A stretch of 64,000 bases of DNA. Source: Nothopassalora personata (Eukaryota > Ascomycota > Dothideomycetes > Mycosphaerellales > Mycosphaerellaceae). Positions 15,941 through 27,750 of the stretch are shown here, in pieces; position 1 is the stretch's first letter; the number at the start of each line of letters is the position of its first letter. The notes under the pieces were generated by a model, which saw nothing but the letters and a program-made list of their open reading frames with translations, was not told the origin of the DNA and searched no databases. The DNA lies in the NCBI GenBank assembly GCA_033816765.1, contig CM066291.1, positions 1,364,001-1,428,000 of the forward strand. The letters run 5' to 3'. A program made the position numbers and the translations under genes.

Positions 15941-18195
15941 TCTTCCTCTCGGTCCTTTGGCACTTGGTATTTCCCTTGCGATATTGGGAATTGTTCTTCT
16001 GTGTCGCGTAGTATCCGCACGATGTTGTTGAACTCTTTCGTGTTGGCACTAAGACTTCCGTCGGGGTTTGTCTTGAGTATCTTGTGTTGCACTGGTTCTT
16101 TTGCTTCCATGTAGTCGCTTCTTCGGCTCAGCGCGTCGGCGCGGCCGTTCTCTGTCCCTGGAGTATATTTGATCTCGAACTTGTACTGTCCCAGCAGCTC
16201 CGACCAGCGGGCTTGCCTTCGGGTAAGTTCCTTTGTTGTCGTAAAGTATGTGAGATTCTTGTGGTCTGATAGAATCGTTAACTTTGGTGGTCCTTCGACG
16301 TATACTCTCCAATGTTGCATGGCAGCAACTATGGCTAGAAGTTCCTTGTCATGGATGTCGTAGTTCTGTTCCGCCGTGGTCATTTTTCGGGAGTAATAGG
16401 CTACTGGGTGTCGCTTCCCATCGTGTGTCTGTGTTAGACATGCGCCTATTGCCATATCGGACGCGTCGGTCTCGATGTGGACTTCCTTGCTACCATCGAA
16501 TAGTCGAAGCGTGGGGGCTGACACGCATTGCTCCTTAAGTCGTTGGAACGCGTCAGATTGTTCCTTTCCCCATTTCCAGTTGACGTCTTTCCTCGTAAGC
16601 ATCGTCATTGGTGCTGCTGTTTTCGAATAGTCCTTGATGAATTTCCGGTTGTAGTTGGCTAGTCCAAGGAACGATTGTACGTCCTTGACTGACTTTGGTT
16701 CTGGCCATTCTCTGATCGATTGTGTCTTTGCAGGGTCGATCGCGATCCCCGTGGTGCTGATGATGAAGCCCAAGAATTTGACTTCTTTCCTGTGGAACTC
16801 GCATTTCTCTGGTGCTGTCTTGAACCCTGCTCCGGTGAGCCGTTCAAATACGTCCTGGACTTGCTTGATGTGCTCCTGGAGGGATCCTTTGGTATAGACC
16901 AGTATGTCGTCCATATATGCGATGACGCATACGTCGAGTAGGTCTCTAAGTGTTTCGTTGACAAGGTCCTGGCAGGATGCGGGTGCGTTGGTCAATCCCA
17001 TTGGCATGACCTTAAACTCGTATAGTCCGTATCGTGTTCTGAAAGCGGTTTTCCATTCTTCTCCTTCCGCCATTCGTATAGCGTAGAAGGCATCTCGTAG
17101 GTCGATCTTGGTGTACCAGTCTGATCCGGTTAATCTGTCCTGTGCTTCTTCGATGTTCGGTAGCGGATATCGGTTTTTGATCGTGATCTCGTTCAACTTC
17201 CGGTAGTCTTGTACGAGTCGTAGTTTCCCGTTTGGTTTTGGAACGAACATGCATGGAGCGCCTGCGCTTGAGGTGGACCGCTGTATCCAACCTTTCGCTA
17301 GCTTCTCCTTCAGCCATTCCCGTAAGGTCTGGAGCTCTTTTTCGGACATTTGATATAGGGGTCCCCATGGAGGCTCTTTTCCTGGCTGAATGTTTATCTT
17401 ATGATCCCATGGTGCGTGTTTAGGTAAGGCGTCCCTGCCTCTTTCCTCTTCAAAGAGTCGCGACCACTTGCGATATTCTTTGGGAATATCCAACTCCGAA
17501 ATGTTGGTATTCTTCGATGGTGCGTTACTTCCATCCGTTCCGGTGATGTCATGACCCAACTGCCCCAAGTCGGTGTCTATCCCAGTCGAAGGTGGTTCTT
17601 CTGTCCTTCTAGTCGGTGCAAGCTGTATCCTATTTAGCTGTCTTACCTCATCTACCAGCGAACGCTGCCGCTGCGTAGGTTCAATGTCGATAACGCAATC
17701 GCATTGTTCAAACCTGAGTACTCCTCTTCTCCAGTCGATTACTGGGTTGTGCTTTCTCAACCAAGGCATCCCAAGTACGATGTCATGACTGGCCATGTCA
17801 GTAACATCCAAGGTGATTTCCTCGTGGTGCTGTTGGATTGCAAGTGGCAGCGGTATCGTCTCGCGCTCCACACTGGGTAAGGATGATCCGTCTACCGCGA
17901 TCAATTCATACCCCTCTTCCTTTCTTCGGGTAGCTAATCCGTGTCGTTTGACAAATGATTCGGAGGCAAAGTTCCCGCTCGCTCCGGAATCTATCATGGC
18001 ATATGTCCGTTGCCCGTTGACGATAATCTTCGTTCGAAACACTGTTGTTGATGCTTGAGCCTGTGTAGTGTTGCATAACTCCCTTTGGTCGCTCATTCCT
18101 GGGGAGTCGATCCTTTTCCCGATGCGTGGGTAGAACGTTGCATTTCGTGTCGCAAGGCTTCGGCTTGAACCTGTAGCGAAGCTCCTGGTCTCCAT
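15655..18195 (-). CDS. Element C Pol: protease, reverse transcriptase, RNase H, integrase N-terminus
   Basis: 846-codon frame in -1 register to gag, overlapping it by about 100 nt. Protease active site DSG at residues 69-71 with the partner DIVLGMPWL near 138-146. RT spans about 270-460 with YMDD at 427-430 and LPNIEE, FYAIRM and MGLTNAPASC blocks. RNase H begins near 572 (ETDASDMAIGACL) and ends with GRADALSRR (683-691). The integrase zinc finger starts with HHDDPLYGHPG (about 756-766). The last roughly 60 residues are off-frame sequence after the break at about 15838. All catalytic motifs are intact except the split integrase. Confidence 0.92.
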   Translation of the reverse strand: METRSFATGSSRSLATRNATFYPRIGKRIDSPGMSDQRELCNTTQAQASTTVFRTKIIVNGQRTYAMIDSGASGNFASESFVKRHGLATRRKEEGYELIAVDGSSLPSVERETIPLPLAIQQHHEEITLDVTDMASHDIVLGMPWLRKHNPVIDWRRGVLRFEQCDCVIDIEPTQRQRSLVDEVRQLNRIQLAPTRRTEEPPSTGIDTDLGQLGHDITGTDGSNAPSKNTNISELDIPKEYRKWSRLFEEERGRDALPKHAPWDHKINIQPGKEPPWGPLYQMSEKELQTLREWLKEKLAKGWIQRSTSSAGAPCMFVPKPNGKLRLVQDYRKLNEITIKNRYPLPNIEEAQDRLTGSDWYTKIDLRDAFYAIRMAEGEEWKTAFRTRYGLYEFKVMPMGLTNAPASCQDLVNETLRDLLDVCVIAYMDDILVYTKGSLQEHIKQVQDVFERLTGAGFKTAPEKCEFHRKEVKFLGFIISTTGIAIDPAKTQSIREWPEPKSVKDVQSFLGLANYNRKFIKDYSKTAAPMTMLTRKDVNWKWGKEQSDAFQRLKEQCVSAPTLRLFDGSKEVHIETDASDMAIGACLTQTHDGKRHPVAYYSRKMTTAEQNYDIHDKELLAIVAAMQHWRVYVEGPPKLTILSDHKNLTYFTTTKELTRRQARWSELLGQYKFEIKYTPGTENGRADALSRRSDYMEAKEPVQHKILKTNPDGSLSANTKEFNNIVRILRDTEEQFPISQGKYQVPKDREEECIRQHHDDPLYGHPGTTKTVDLIQRSFSFPQMRQKCYATSNAVYTVNRTRLPDMQNTVTFNSGLLLRNHGTKSRWISSPNSPSHGIKSPNNPTT

Positions 18196-20294
18196 GCTTC
18201 TCTGTTGTTGCGTTCCTGGATCTTCTGCGTTTCTGAGTAGAGTGCTTTCACGTGCTGAACTGACTTCCTGAGTTCATTCGTGATCGTTATTCCTGACGGC
18301 GTGATGTATCCAAATGCGGTCATCTTGCTTCCAATGGGTGGTCGCTCCTGTACGATCTTGGCGCTATCGTTGTCGTGTTCCACGATGGGGTGTCTCCAGA
18401 CCATCCCTCGCATCGTGTCGAGCATTAGATCGAACTGTTCTGGGTGCAGGTAGCGTCGTCGCTGTATCTTTGGGAAGACTTCTTCGCTTCTCCGAATTAC
18501 ATGTACGAGTAATTCGAAGATCATTTTTGGTGCGTCCATAGTAAACGTTTGGACTTCGTTGTCGTCGTCGGTGTCGCTCTCTTCTCCTTCGGAGGAATCT
18601 TCGTCGCTTGATTCTTCCGGATCCTGTTCTTCTTGGATGTTGTCCAGCCCGGTGGTTTCTTGACTTTCTTCCTGTGGTTCGGGTGACCACGATCCGTTCC
18701 ATCCTGGGTCCTGGTTTTCCTTGTCCTCGTCGTCGAAGCAGGATTCGTCGACGTCCACTTCCTGGAGCTTGGCATCCTGCCTGTGTTGCGCTCCCAGGGT
18801 TCCTCGCGGCTGCTGAGGCCAATACCCTGCTCCTAACTTGGCGGAGTAGTGAACCTGACACGAGTCTTGGTAACAGAATCGCCAATGAAGGCTTCCGTGA
18901 CCATTTCGAGATTCGGATTCGATCTCGTAGTCGACTCTTCTTGTCATCATTCCAAATTCCCTTGTTCGGTCCAGTCGTAGGACTTCTTGGCGGGCTCCTT
19001 CATAGAACGTCAGGAGTTCGCGTCGTTGACTTCTGTAGGGTTCTTCCGTTACGTTGGGGAAGTCCTCTATGACCTGTAGGATCTTATGTGTAATGTCGAG
19101 CCACGCTTGTCGTTGTCGCGCGTGTTCTGGGAATCGTTCCCTCACTACTGTAGTGAGTTGTTCCCAGGTTCCTTGCGCATCCGGGTGGTCTGGAAAGATC
19201 ATTCGTATAGGTCCTCGTGGGGAATTGGTGTGACCTCGTGTCATCATGTTGAACTGTTGTGGTTGGTTTCGCAATTCAGATGAAATGACCGTCATCTGTT
19301 GCCCATGGTATCCTCCTCGTCCCTGTGAGGGGTCCAGGAGAGGCTCTGTGCTTCCTTCGCTAGCTCTCTCCTCCACTCCTTGAGTATAGTCGGTGTCTTC
19401 TGGAGACCCGACACTGCTCTCAAGTTTACTAGTTCGTCGTTGCATCGTGTTGAACTGTTCGCGGCGCACCATATTCTTACCGCGACAGTCCCTTGCTAGG
19501 TGGCCAGGTTTGCCACATCCATAGCAGGTTCGTGTTTCCTTTCCTGAACTCGGGGGTCTTCTGTTCCCCTTGCTGTTCCTGATCTTGCGACCCCTTTCGG
19601 TGACGTCGAGCTCCATTGGCTGTGGTCCGTAGTATGGCTTGTTTCTGGGCTTACTGTAGTTGTCGTTAAAGCCCTTGTTACGATTGTCGTAGCCTGGGGT
19701 AAATCCGGCTCTTCCGGATACTTTGGAGTCGTATCGTCGCTCTAGAGCTCTCTCGTAGAGTCTGTCGTCAAGATCGATCGTGACCTTGACCAGAGATCCC
19801 AGGTCATCGATCCTTCGACCGTCCCTCATTAACTCATCCTTGACATGCTCCTTCAATCCTCTCCGGTACATGACTTGAAGTGCTTCGTCGTCCCAATCAG
19901 TAAGCTGGGCGTACTCCTGGAATTTGGCAGCGTAGTCGGCAGTGGATGTCTTCTGGGTCAGATGTTGGATGACGCGTACAGCAGTAGCAACCTCGTTCGA
20001 GATGCCAAAGACGCTCTTCATCGCGCTCTTGAGATGACCGTAAGACGTAAAGATCCCGTTAGCGTTGTCGTTGCCGTTGCTGTCCAGGTAGGTCCTAAGG
20101 AAGGGTTTGACCCAATGCTGTGCTCGTCCTCTCAGGAAGGTAGTGGCAAAAACAGGCTTGAGGTTCTCAGCCATGGAGTTGAACAAGAAGTACATATCCA
20201 TCTGAGCAACCCAAGTGTCGAACTTGTCTCGATCGCCATAGTAGAATTCTGGCTTGCCAACCTTGAGGGTGTCGTTGCCTGTATGAGTAGCCAA
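18093..20294 (-). CDS. Element C Gag with CCHC zinc knuckle and acidic extension
   Basis: 733 codons. A capsid-like domain spans about 20-200 (TFLRGRAQHWVKPFL, WDDEALQVMYRRGL). Then comes PMELDVTER, a basic stretch and CYGCGKPGHLARDC (about 270). A C-terminal half absent from element B follows: a mixed region and a highly acidic tract (EDSSEGEESDTDDDNE, about 585). This extension might act in assembly or chromatin contact; that is inference. The ATG at 20294 lies 113 bp after the 5' LTR edge (20407). A primer-site-like GCTTTGAAC follows the LTR. Confidence 0.9.
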   Translation of the reverse strand: MATHTGNDTLKVGKPEFYYGDRDKFDTWVAQMDMYFLFNSMAENLKPVFATTFLRGRAQHWVKPFLRTYLDSNGNDNANGIFTSYGHLKSAMKSVFGISNEVATAVRVIQHLTQKTSTADYAAKFQEYAQLTDWDDEALQVMYRRGLKEHVKDELMRDGRRIDDLGSLVKVTIDLDDRLYERALERRYDSKVSGRAGFTPGYDNRNKGFNDNYSKPRNKPYYGPQPMELDVTERGRKIRNSKGNRRPPSSGKETRTCYGCGKPGHLARDCRGKNMVRREQFNTMQRRTSKLESSVGSPEDTDYTQGVEERASEGSTEPLLDPSQGRGGYHGQQMTVISSELRNQPQQFNMMTRGHTNSPRGPIRMIFPDHPDAQGTWEQLTTVVRERFPEHARQRQAWLDITHKILQVIEDFPNVTEEPYRSQRRELLTFYEGARQEVLRLDRTREFGMMTRRVDYEIESESRNGHGSLHWRFCYQDSCQVHYSAKLGAGYWPQQPRGTLGAQHRQDAKLQEVDVDESCFDDEDKENQDPGWNGSWSPEPQEESQETTGLDNIQEEQDPEESSDEDSSEGEESDTDDDNEVQTFTMDAPKMIFELLVHVIRRSEEVFPKIQRRRYLHPEQFDLMLDTMRGMVWRHPIVEHDNDSAKIVQERPPIGSKMTAFGYITPSGITITNELRKSVQHVKALYSETQKIQERNNREAWRPGASLQVQAEALRHEMQRSTHASGKGSTPQE

Positions 20295-20406
20295 GGCATT
20301 GATAGCATCGTTTGCGGTCTGAGGTCGTCGGGCTCTGCCTGCTTAACTGGGGGCGGGTGTTCCCCGTTCACTCTGTCGGTCTCCCATCGTAGAGGGCGTT
20401 CAAAGC

Positions 20407-20932
20407 TGTTAGGTTTGGTATAACCTAATGATATCACAAGTCAAGAAGACAAGCTCAATCGGGTTTGTTCTCGGGCCGATGGGAAGTTTGAGGGAGAGTG
20501 ATGAAGCAGTAGTGTCTTGACCTTACAAGGGCTCAAGAAACAATGAGGCAGAGGTTGGGTTGTGGTGTATTCCAAACAGTGATATTGAACAGTGAGTTGA
20601 ACGCCTCGAAGCCATAAGGGATTCTCAGCGCTCCTAAATACAAAGGAGATTCATAGTCTTAATCTGTTTGATCCGTTGATCTGTTCGACAGATCAAACAG
20701 AGCAGCAGATCGTCTCGCGTCGTACTCTGCTCTGATCTGTTGATCTGTTCGACAGATCAAGCAGATCAGCAGAGCACTTTGCAGCGGCTGCGCCCGCTTA
20801 ACTGTGAGGTATCTGATTGGCTTGCGGTTGCAGGCCCAATCCGATCCGTAACACACTTTGCAGCGGCTGCGCCCGCTTAACTGTGAGGTATCTGATTGGC
20901 TTGCGGTTGCAGGCCCAATCCGATCCGTAACA
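20407..20932 (-). repeat. Element C 5' LTR (right)
   Basis: 526 bp, matching 13565-14090 including hairpins and the 79-bp tandem duplication (20775-20853, 20854-20932). Followed by the CTACG target duplication (20933-20937). Confidence 0.95.
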
Positions 20933-20937
20933 CTACG

Positions 20938-23900
20938 TGCTTATTAGAGCTCTATTGTAAGCTACACAGTAGGGCGCTGAGTTAGCGTTTTAGGTGAGGC
21001 TATTGTCCTAGCCTTACATCCCTATTTATAATCTTACTAAGTCCCTTACACTATAGTTAACCTATATAATAGGTTCTAAACGATGTGAATCTTGTCCGGT
21101 GGGGTGGCTAAGCTGTTCTTATAGTACTAAACGGTAAGGCGTGCTATCTCCCTACATTTTAACGGACATGTAAGGTTATAGGTTCGAGTCCTAGGGGTTA
21201 TTATATCTACTAAATTTATTGCTTAGCCTATCGTCCGCTTCAATGTCCGCTCTATTATTCTTAATTAAAATCCTAGGTATTATAGTACGCTATTACTTCG
21301 GCAATTAGGGTGCCTTACTACTATCTAATAACCGCGTATATGTGACTTCGGTTACGGTCTTAGAGAGCTCCGCTTCCTGCCTTAGGTAGAGATTACCATT
21401 TAGCTACGTCCTAGTAGGAACTCTTTTGCCTAATAAAAGGTCTTTATAGCTTATAAAGGCCTTATCTTTTTACTTAGGGTAAGGGTAATCCTAGCGACGG
21501 TAGTACTATAGGTACTACACGCCTAGCGGGTAGAGATGCTATCTCTAAGTAAGGTGAGGACGATAATAGAGGTATCGATAATGTTATAACGATCGTTATA
21601 ATATAGTAACGGAGGTGGTAATAGTAATGCTACTAGCAGCGAGGTTAATAGTGTTTCGGCGCCTATAATTAGCTACGCCGTTATAGGTGCTTATGCGCTA
21701 CACCGCTACTAGTAATAGGGGTGTTTCCGGTCCTTTTACTATGGGCTAATAGGAGTCCGAGAAACACCTAGTAATAATAGTACTAGGGTAGCGCCGGTAA
21801 ATAGTGGACGCTTACTCTAGCGGTAGCGGCGCTAGCGGCGCTAGGCGGTAGTACGGAGCCGGTAGAGGAGACAGTAGTGCCGAACATACTATATAGCCTC
21901 TACCGGTCTATGTTAGTTAAAGAAAGAAAAGAGGAAGGATTTAGACCTAAAGAGGTGTTTTTATGCAGTCCTACTACTAGTTCCTTCCTAATATAGCATA
22001 GAAGGATAAAAGGGAAGTCGCGCTTAGTGGTAGCTAATTACTATGTCGTTCTACATCGCTGCTACGATGCGCCGAGGAGAAGAGTCCTATAGTTAAAGCC
22101 TAGTACTAGTAACTGTCGAGAAGAGCTACTAGTGTAGTAGGCCTACGCATCTTAAGCGTTATCATCACCCCCTAAGGTAATACGGCTAGTGTTAGCATCT
22201 ACAGTAGGCGCTAAGGAGCGTGGATCTACGCCTTCCTTAGCTATGTTAAGCAGCTTCACGAAGTGCTTATGCTTTTATAGTAGTAGTAGCTTAGTAAGCC
22301 TATCTATAGGTATGTCGTTAGTGTTAAGATACCGAATCTCGATATCTCCTCGTTAGTCTCTCTAGCGGAGCTAATAGTAATAGATGTTAACATAGCGTAG
22401 CTTAGTGTTAAGCTTTTACCCTTACTAGTTAATAAGTCGAATGGTCTAGGTGTTATTACAGTATAGGTGTGTATACTAGTTAAACTCGAGATAGATCTCG
22501 GCGAAGATACGTTCCTACTAGATTAGCTCTAATGCCGCTTATAATAGGCTAAGGAGTTCGGCTTTGGTTAAGGACTTAGTAACAGTGATCTGCTTAGAGG
22601 CTTTATAATCGACTAGTCCAACGAATAGCATAAAGATCTATCCGCTAGAGCTAGTCCTATCGACGTTTATGCCGTAGGAGGCATCTAATGCGCCGAAGAA
22701 CTTATAGTTCTTACCGAGATGTTTAGGTTAACTATATAGGCTAGTAATATACTTACTAGCGCTATACACAAGGTAGAGGCTCTTAGTCTCTAGGAGGTAG
22801 CGTAGGCACTAATCCGTAAGCTTTAGATGCGTATCCGTTAGCTTAGTTAGGTACTACGAGAGCATTAATAAGGAGAAGGCGATGTCTAGGCGTGTGTGTG
22901 TTACTACGAAGTTTAGAGACCTAATGCGCTATTAGTACGTAAGGATCTTTATAGCATCTACAATATAGCCTTTAGGCACCGTCTAGTTAAGGTGTTAATC
23001 CACTAGCACATTTGTCTTACGTACGCTAGTGGATATGCTAAACTTAGCGGCGAGCTTCTTAATGTAGTCCTCTTATAAGAGCTATAGTAGTCTCTTTTAC
23101 CGGTCTCGTATTACCTTAATCCCTAAGAACTAGGTTAGGTCTCCGAGCTCGTACATCTTGTATACGTTAAGAAGCCGGTACTTAATGTATGTAGCATAGG
23201 CCTTGTTCTTGCGATAATAGAGCATAACTAGGTCGTCTACGTAGAAGAAGAACATAACCTTATCGTTATAGTAGATGCATTTAGAGTCTAATAGGGGAAC
23301 TAGGCCTAGGGAGGCAAGCGTTACAGTAAGACAGTTGTACTAAAGGAGAGGGGATTCCTTAAGTCCGTAGAGGGCCTTAACTAGTTTAAGAGCATAACCA
23401 TTACGTTCGATTCTAGGAGGTAGTTACAGGTACATAGTGTACGGTAGGTCCGAATTTAGAAAGGCATTTACAACATTAAACTGTTTAGCTTCTAGGTCGA
23501 AGCTCGCGGCTATAGTATAGTAGAGGCGGAACATGCTTACTAGTAGTGTAGCGGCGTATGTATCTAAGTGTGTACCCTATAGATCGCCTCTTACGTATAG
23601 CCGGGCCTTAAAGCTCTTTAGTATACTATGCTTATCTAGCTTATACTTGTACACCTACTTTACCGGTAGTAGTAGCTAAAGTCCCTCCTCTTCTTACTAA
23701 GCATTATAATCCTTCTCTTACTAAGTTACCCATTTAAATGTGCTAGTAGAGATTGCCTTAGTAAACTCCTTAGCTATAGCTTTACGCTATTGTTAGGCGA
23801 AGCGGTGCTTTATAGCGGTACGGTAGTTTAGAGGTTCGGGCGGAAGGTTATCGCGGTACATCGACGTAATAGTATTAACACGGCGTAGAGGAGAGAAGTC

Positions 23901-26900
23901 GCGTATACGTTCGGATCGAAGAACATCGTAGTACTTACGGCCTAGATAACGAGGTCTCTAGCGGATGCCCGCTATCTAGCTAATAATAACGTTAGCAACC
24001 ATAATATTATGTAGAGCATAGTAGAAGTAGGCCGTTCTAAGTCTCTTACCGGATCCGGTAAGGGCGTAATTAGTATTAGCGGAAAAGTCATCTATTTAGC
24101 TAAGTTCTTCGAAGGGGATTGTAGGCGGAGCGGTAGCGACATTTGAAGTCGTCGAAGCATCTACTATAAGCTCCTTACGATCTTCCTCTATAAGGGCATC
24201 CATTAACTACTATTGTAGTGTGTTAATGTACTGTTGTTTAGACGCGTCACTGTTATTTACCGCGTTGTTGTTATAGTTAGAGTTCTCTATGCTCTCATTA
24301 GTCGCTAGTTCGACCCCGGATTTAACCTAGTCTCGTGAAAGTGTAGGGGTTATAGCGTTATTTGTTAATAGCTAATCAAGTGGCTAGAAACTGCTGTTAC
24401 CTTTAGGTTAGTTAAATGTTACTAGCGCTCGGTGTTATGGCTAGTATAGTTTATGCCTAAGTAGTAATTGTTAATAGGCGTGTTAACGAGGGTTTTAATA
24501 GAGCGGCTGCTATTAAGCCTATTCTTTCACCCCCTCGGCCTATACTATGTCCTGCTTATAGTGAGCTATATATAGGTCGTAGTACTGTTTAGGCTCTTTA
24601 GCCGGTTCTGCTATTACGATGTTCTTAATAGGGGTTAAGTAACTAGCAGTGAGAATTGATAGGTCGTAGAACGTAGTCTTATTAAAGAGGACGTCCTTTA
24701 CCCGCATAACCCTATCTTTCGATAGGTCCTACACCCTATAGATGTTAGTAGAGTCGTAGCCTACAAGGTATCCGATAAGTGCTCGTTCTTTAAGCTTCTT
24801 AGTCTTACCTAGTTAAGTAGTGCTATAAATGTACACGTAGGCTAGGCAGCCGTACACTACTATATAGCCTACATTTAGTACCCTACCTATTGCTAATTCG
24901 AAGGGAGTCTTCCAGCCTTTTAATTAGATTAGTAACCGCTAGAGAATGTAGACGGTAGCTACTATACATTTATTCTAGAGCTTTTTAGGTAGGCGAGCAT
25001 AAATGCGGATTGTACGAGACATCGTAATAATGACGCCGCCCGCTCGTTCTACTAGGTCCTAGTTAGACGCGTAGTTAGCAGTGTTGTGCTACTCAATTTA
25101 ATTGTTATTAATAGTTAAGCGGAAGGCTATGCTAATAGCTACTTCATTATCGCTATAGAAGCAAATAAACCTGCGCCTAATGAAATTGATGAAGCTAAGT
25201 AGGCTGTTAAAGCAAGCTAATACTAATGGTTAGTCCCTATTCTTAATAGTAAATTGAAAGTGCCCGTAGGTATCTAAATCGTAGAAATGAACTAGGTAAC
25301 GATTACTATTGTATACTAGTATAAACTCAGCCAAATCTATAGCTACGTGTCTATAGGAAGTTATTACCCTAATTAGCTTAGTCCTATTAAACACTTTATG
25401 TGCCTTAGCTAGGCTACATACTCTATAATATATAGTGAGGGGTGCTTTAGGTGCATTAGGGTTAATAACCACCCCCTCAACTCTAAACGGAAGCTAGTTA
25501 ATGCGTTTAGCGCTAATATAGCCGAAGATTTAGTACTACTAGCGGCCTAAGAGCTTACGGTGTTTAATGAGGGTCCTACTAGACGTTACTGCACCTTTAG
25601 TACCCCCTATGCTGTTTATTACTACTAAAACGGTACGGTCGCCGTTAGAGTCCTAAATAGGCGGTGTTTAGATAGTATTACCCTTACTAATCGTACTAAT
25701 AAAGTGTACTGTGCGGTGCTTCTTAGTAATCTTCGGTAGGATGTGCCTATTGCTTAATAGCCATTTATAGACCATCTCTAACTAAGGTAGTGTAACTACC
25801 TTAAAGAACGGGATTGTACTAGTAGGGCGGTAGAGGTCCATTAATTTAGAGTCGTTATAGTAGACTAAATTAGTGCGGCTATGCTACTAGAGTCCGGCTG
25901 TTTCTATGCGGGCATAGGAAATAACATTCACATAAAAGCCTAGGCAGTAGGCAACATCTAGCAATGTGAATAAATACCCCTATATGTTCACATAAACACG
26001 CCCCAATGCGGCAATTAGAAAGGTTATTATTCTAGCCTAGATCTCTAAGGTGGTTAGGCGTTTAGTAATGAACTCTACCCCTTACTAGTCATAATGATTA
26101 ATCACATAGGTGTCTAAACAGTTGTTATAGACCTAGCAATCCCTAAAGTTAACACTTAGTGTGCTAATTGAGCTTAAAAGAACAGTAAGGCTAGTAAAGC
26201 CGTACGGTGCTATTTTGCCCTTAGCAATTACTTTATCTCGTTCCTTATCCGTGCGGCTATTACGGTTTAGAACACCTAGTAAGCGTTCACTATTATCGCC
26301 TAAGCAGTAGTTAATAAAGTGCTTCTAGTACTTCTTCTACTGCTCCGAGCGCTAATCCTTTAATAGACGCTTCTTAGGGTTAACTACATTATATAAATAG
26401 AGGTTCTTATAGCAGTTATCCTTAGGCTCGCCGGTGATATTCTAGTAGCCGCTTAGCTTATTACTACTCTTATTGTCCTTGTTGCTACGGTTACGGCTCT
26501 TGTCGCCGCGGCTACGGCTACGCGTGTTATTATTGTTCCTACCCCCTATGCCTACTATAGGTACTAGGGTCGGTAGGACTTCTAGAGGATCGTGTTCGGC
26601 TAATAGCTCGCCTACGAAGGTTATAAAGACTAATCGACCGCTGTTAGTAACTAGGGTGGTATCGCGTATCTATTCGAGGTATCGCTTAGTAAGTTTACTA
26701 AGAGAGAGCTTATTACGCTTCTACTCGTTATATAGTAATGCTCCATAGGTAGGAGCTTACTTCTACTATATTGCGAGTAAGAAGTGTCGTGCTAGGTCTC
26801 CGTACTTAGCGTAGTTGCAATCTAGCATCTTAGTCTATAACACTAGCTAGTCTAAGCACTAGTCGTTAATCCTTCGGGCTTGGCTCTTCTAAAGCCTATT

Positions 26901-27544
26901 TAGCTCTAGTGTAAGTTGTCGCTTACGTAGCATGTCGTCTAGTCTATACTGTGTCTTTAGAGCCTAGTACTTGCCTCTAAGAGTGCGTTTCCTATGCATA
27001 AGCTCTTAGCCTAGCTCCGTAGTAGTACGGATTAGGTAGGTAACTAGTTTAGACCTTACTACGGTAAAGATGTTATACATCCGCTACCTACGCTTAGCGT
27101 CCGACTAACGGAGCTTAATAAGCTCTTTATCTACCGCCGTAGCGTCTTTAGTAGTATATGCTAATTAGATCTATTCGAACGTTAAGAACACCGGCTCTAT
27201 TAGCTCGGTAGTAGTGTCGTTCGGATCCACATACTTCTAGATGTTTAGAGACTTAGCGTAGAGCTCTAACTAACGGTTAAACTTGTTCTATTAGTTATAA
27301 CTCTTAAGAACGATAGTAGCGTACGGTAAAGCACCGGTACTACCGGGTGTCTCGGTAGTCGCTATAACGGTGTTAATAAGCCTAATGAAAGTTCCTATAG
27401 GTCCACTAGGGTCACTACACTGCTATACAATAGTTGTTAATAGGATAATGATAGATCCTACTAGTTTTTGATAACGATGTAAAATCTGCTCTAGGGCTTC
27501 GTTTTGTGCAGCGAACGTTAGTAAGCGCCTGTCGGGCTTATAAC
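20938..27544 (-). pseudogene. RIP-degenerate coding region of Copia element E
   Basis: About 6.6 kb of TpA-rich, stop-filled DNA. Recognisable minus-strand relics are Copia integrase zinc-finger and core start (25230-25472: KAHKVFNRTK, HVAIDLAEF, RYLVHFYDLDTYGHF) and the RT active-site block FYVDDLVM (23223-23255). The order from right to left is LTR, gag (unrecognisable), integrase, RT, RNase H, LTR. The PBS-like GTTATAAGCCCG next to the right LTR resembles GGTTATGAGC of element D with G-to-A changes. Some stretches keep CpG-rich words, as expected when RIP hits CpA only. No functional protein can be made. Confidence 0.8.
21105..21191 (+). other. tRNA-like A box and B box in RIP-degenerate DNA
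   Basis: TGGCTAAGCTG (21105-21115) fits an A box and GGTTCGAGTCC (21181-21191) is a perfect B box, about 76 bp apart. The flanks do not pair into an acceptor stem, so it is not a working tRNA gene. A decayed tRNA, a SINE-like unit or chance are all possible. Confidence 0.3.
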
Positions 27545-27750
27545 TATCACGTTACAAGTGGTTAGAAGTTATAAAATAGGCTTATAAAGGTGTCTCAAAA
27601 GTAGATAGTAGATTGCATATGTCTAAGCTAGAATTGAAAGGGCTGCTTATAGAAAGACTATAGGTAACTAATTAATGTCACCTAATTCTTGGCGGCTGCT
27701 GCCTTAGGTTTGATTGGGCTGCAGCGCCGGTGCACGCTTGGATCGTAACA
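27545..27750 (-). repeat. Element E 5' LTR (right)
   Basis: About 206 bp, better preserved partner of 13240-13445, ending GATCGTAACA and followed by the TAACT target duplication (27751-27755). Confidence 0.88.

Larger units (their letters stand above)
13565..20932 (-). mobile_element. Element C: chromodomain Ty3/Gypsy (chromovirus) retrotransposon
   Basis: 7368 bp with 526-bp LTRs (13565-14090, 20407-20932) that appear identical, and a 5-bp target duplication CTACG (13560-13564, 20933-20937), inserted in element E. On the minus strand are gag (20294-18093), then PR-RT-RH-integrase start (18195-15655), then the rest of integrase plus chromodomain (15940-14624) in another frame. An antisense 186-codon frame (14179-14739) reads inward from the 3' LTR. 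Not RIP-mutated, unlike its host element, so it is a late insertion. Integrase is broken by a one-base frame change near 15836-15840. Confidence 0.95.
13240..27750 (-). mobile_element. Element E: RIP-mutated Ty1/Copia retrotransposon, interrupted by element C
   Basis: Two roughly 206-bp LTRs (13240-13445 and 27545-27750) match along their length with scattered, mostly C/T or G/A differences. They are flanked by a TAACT target duplication (13235-13239 and 27751-27755). Removing element C and its extra target copy leaves about 7.1 kb. The internal DNA is TpA-rich and stop-filled but retains minus-strand Copia traces: an integrase-like segment (25230-25472) and an RT FYVDDLVM segment (23223-23255). 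INT lies upstream of RT, which is the Copia order. The PPT-like AAGGGGGTG next to the left LTR confirms the orientation. Confidence 0.88.
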
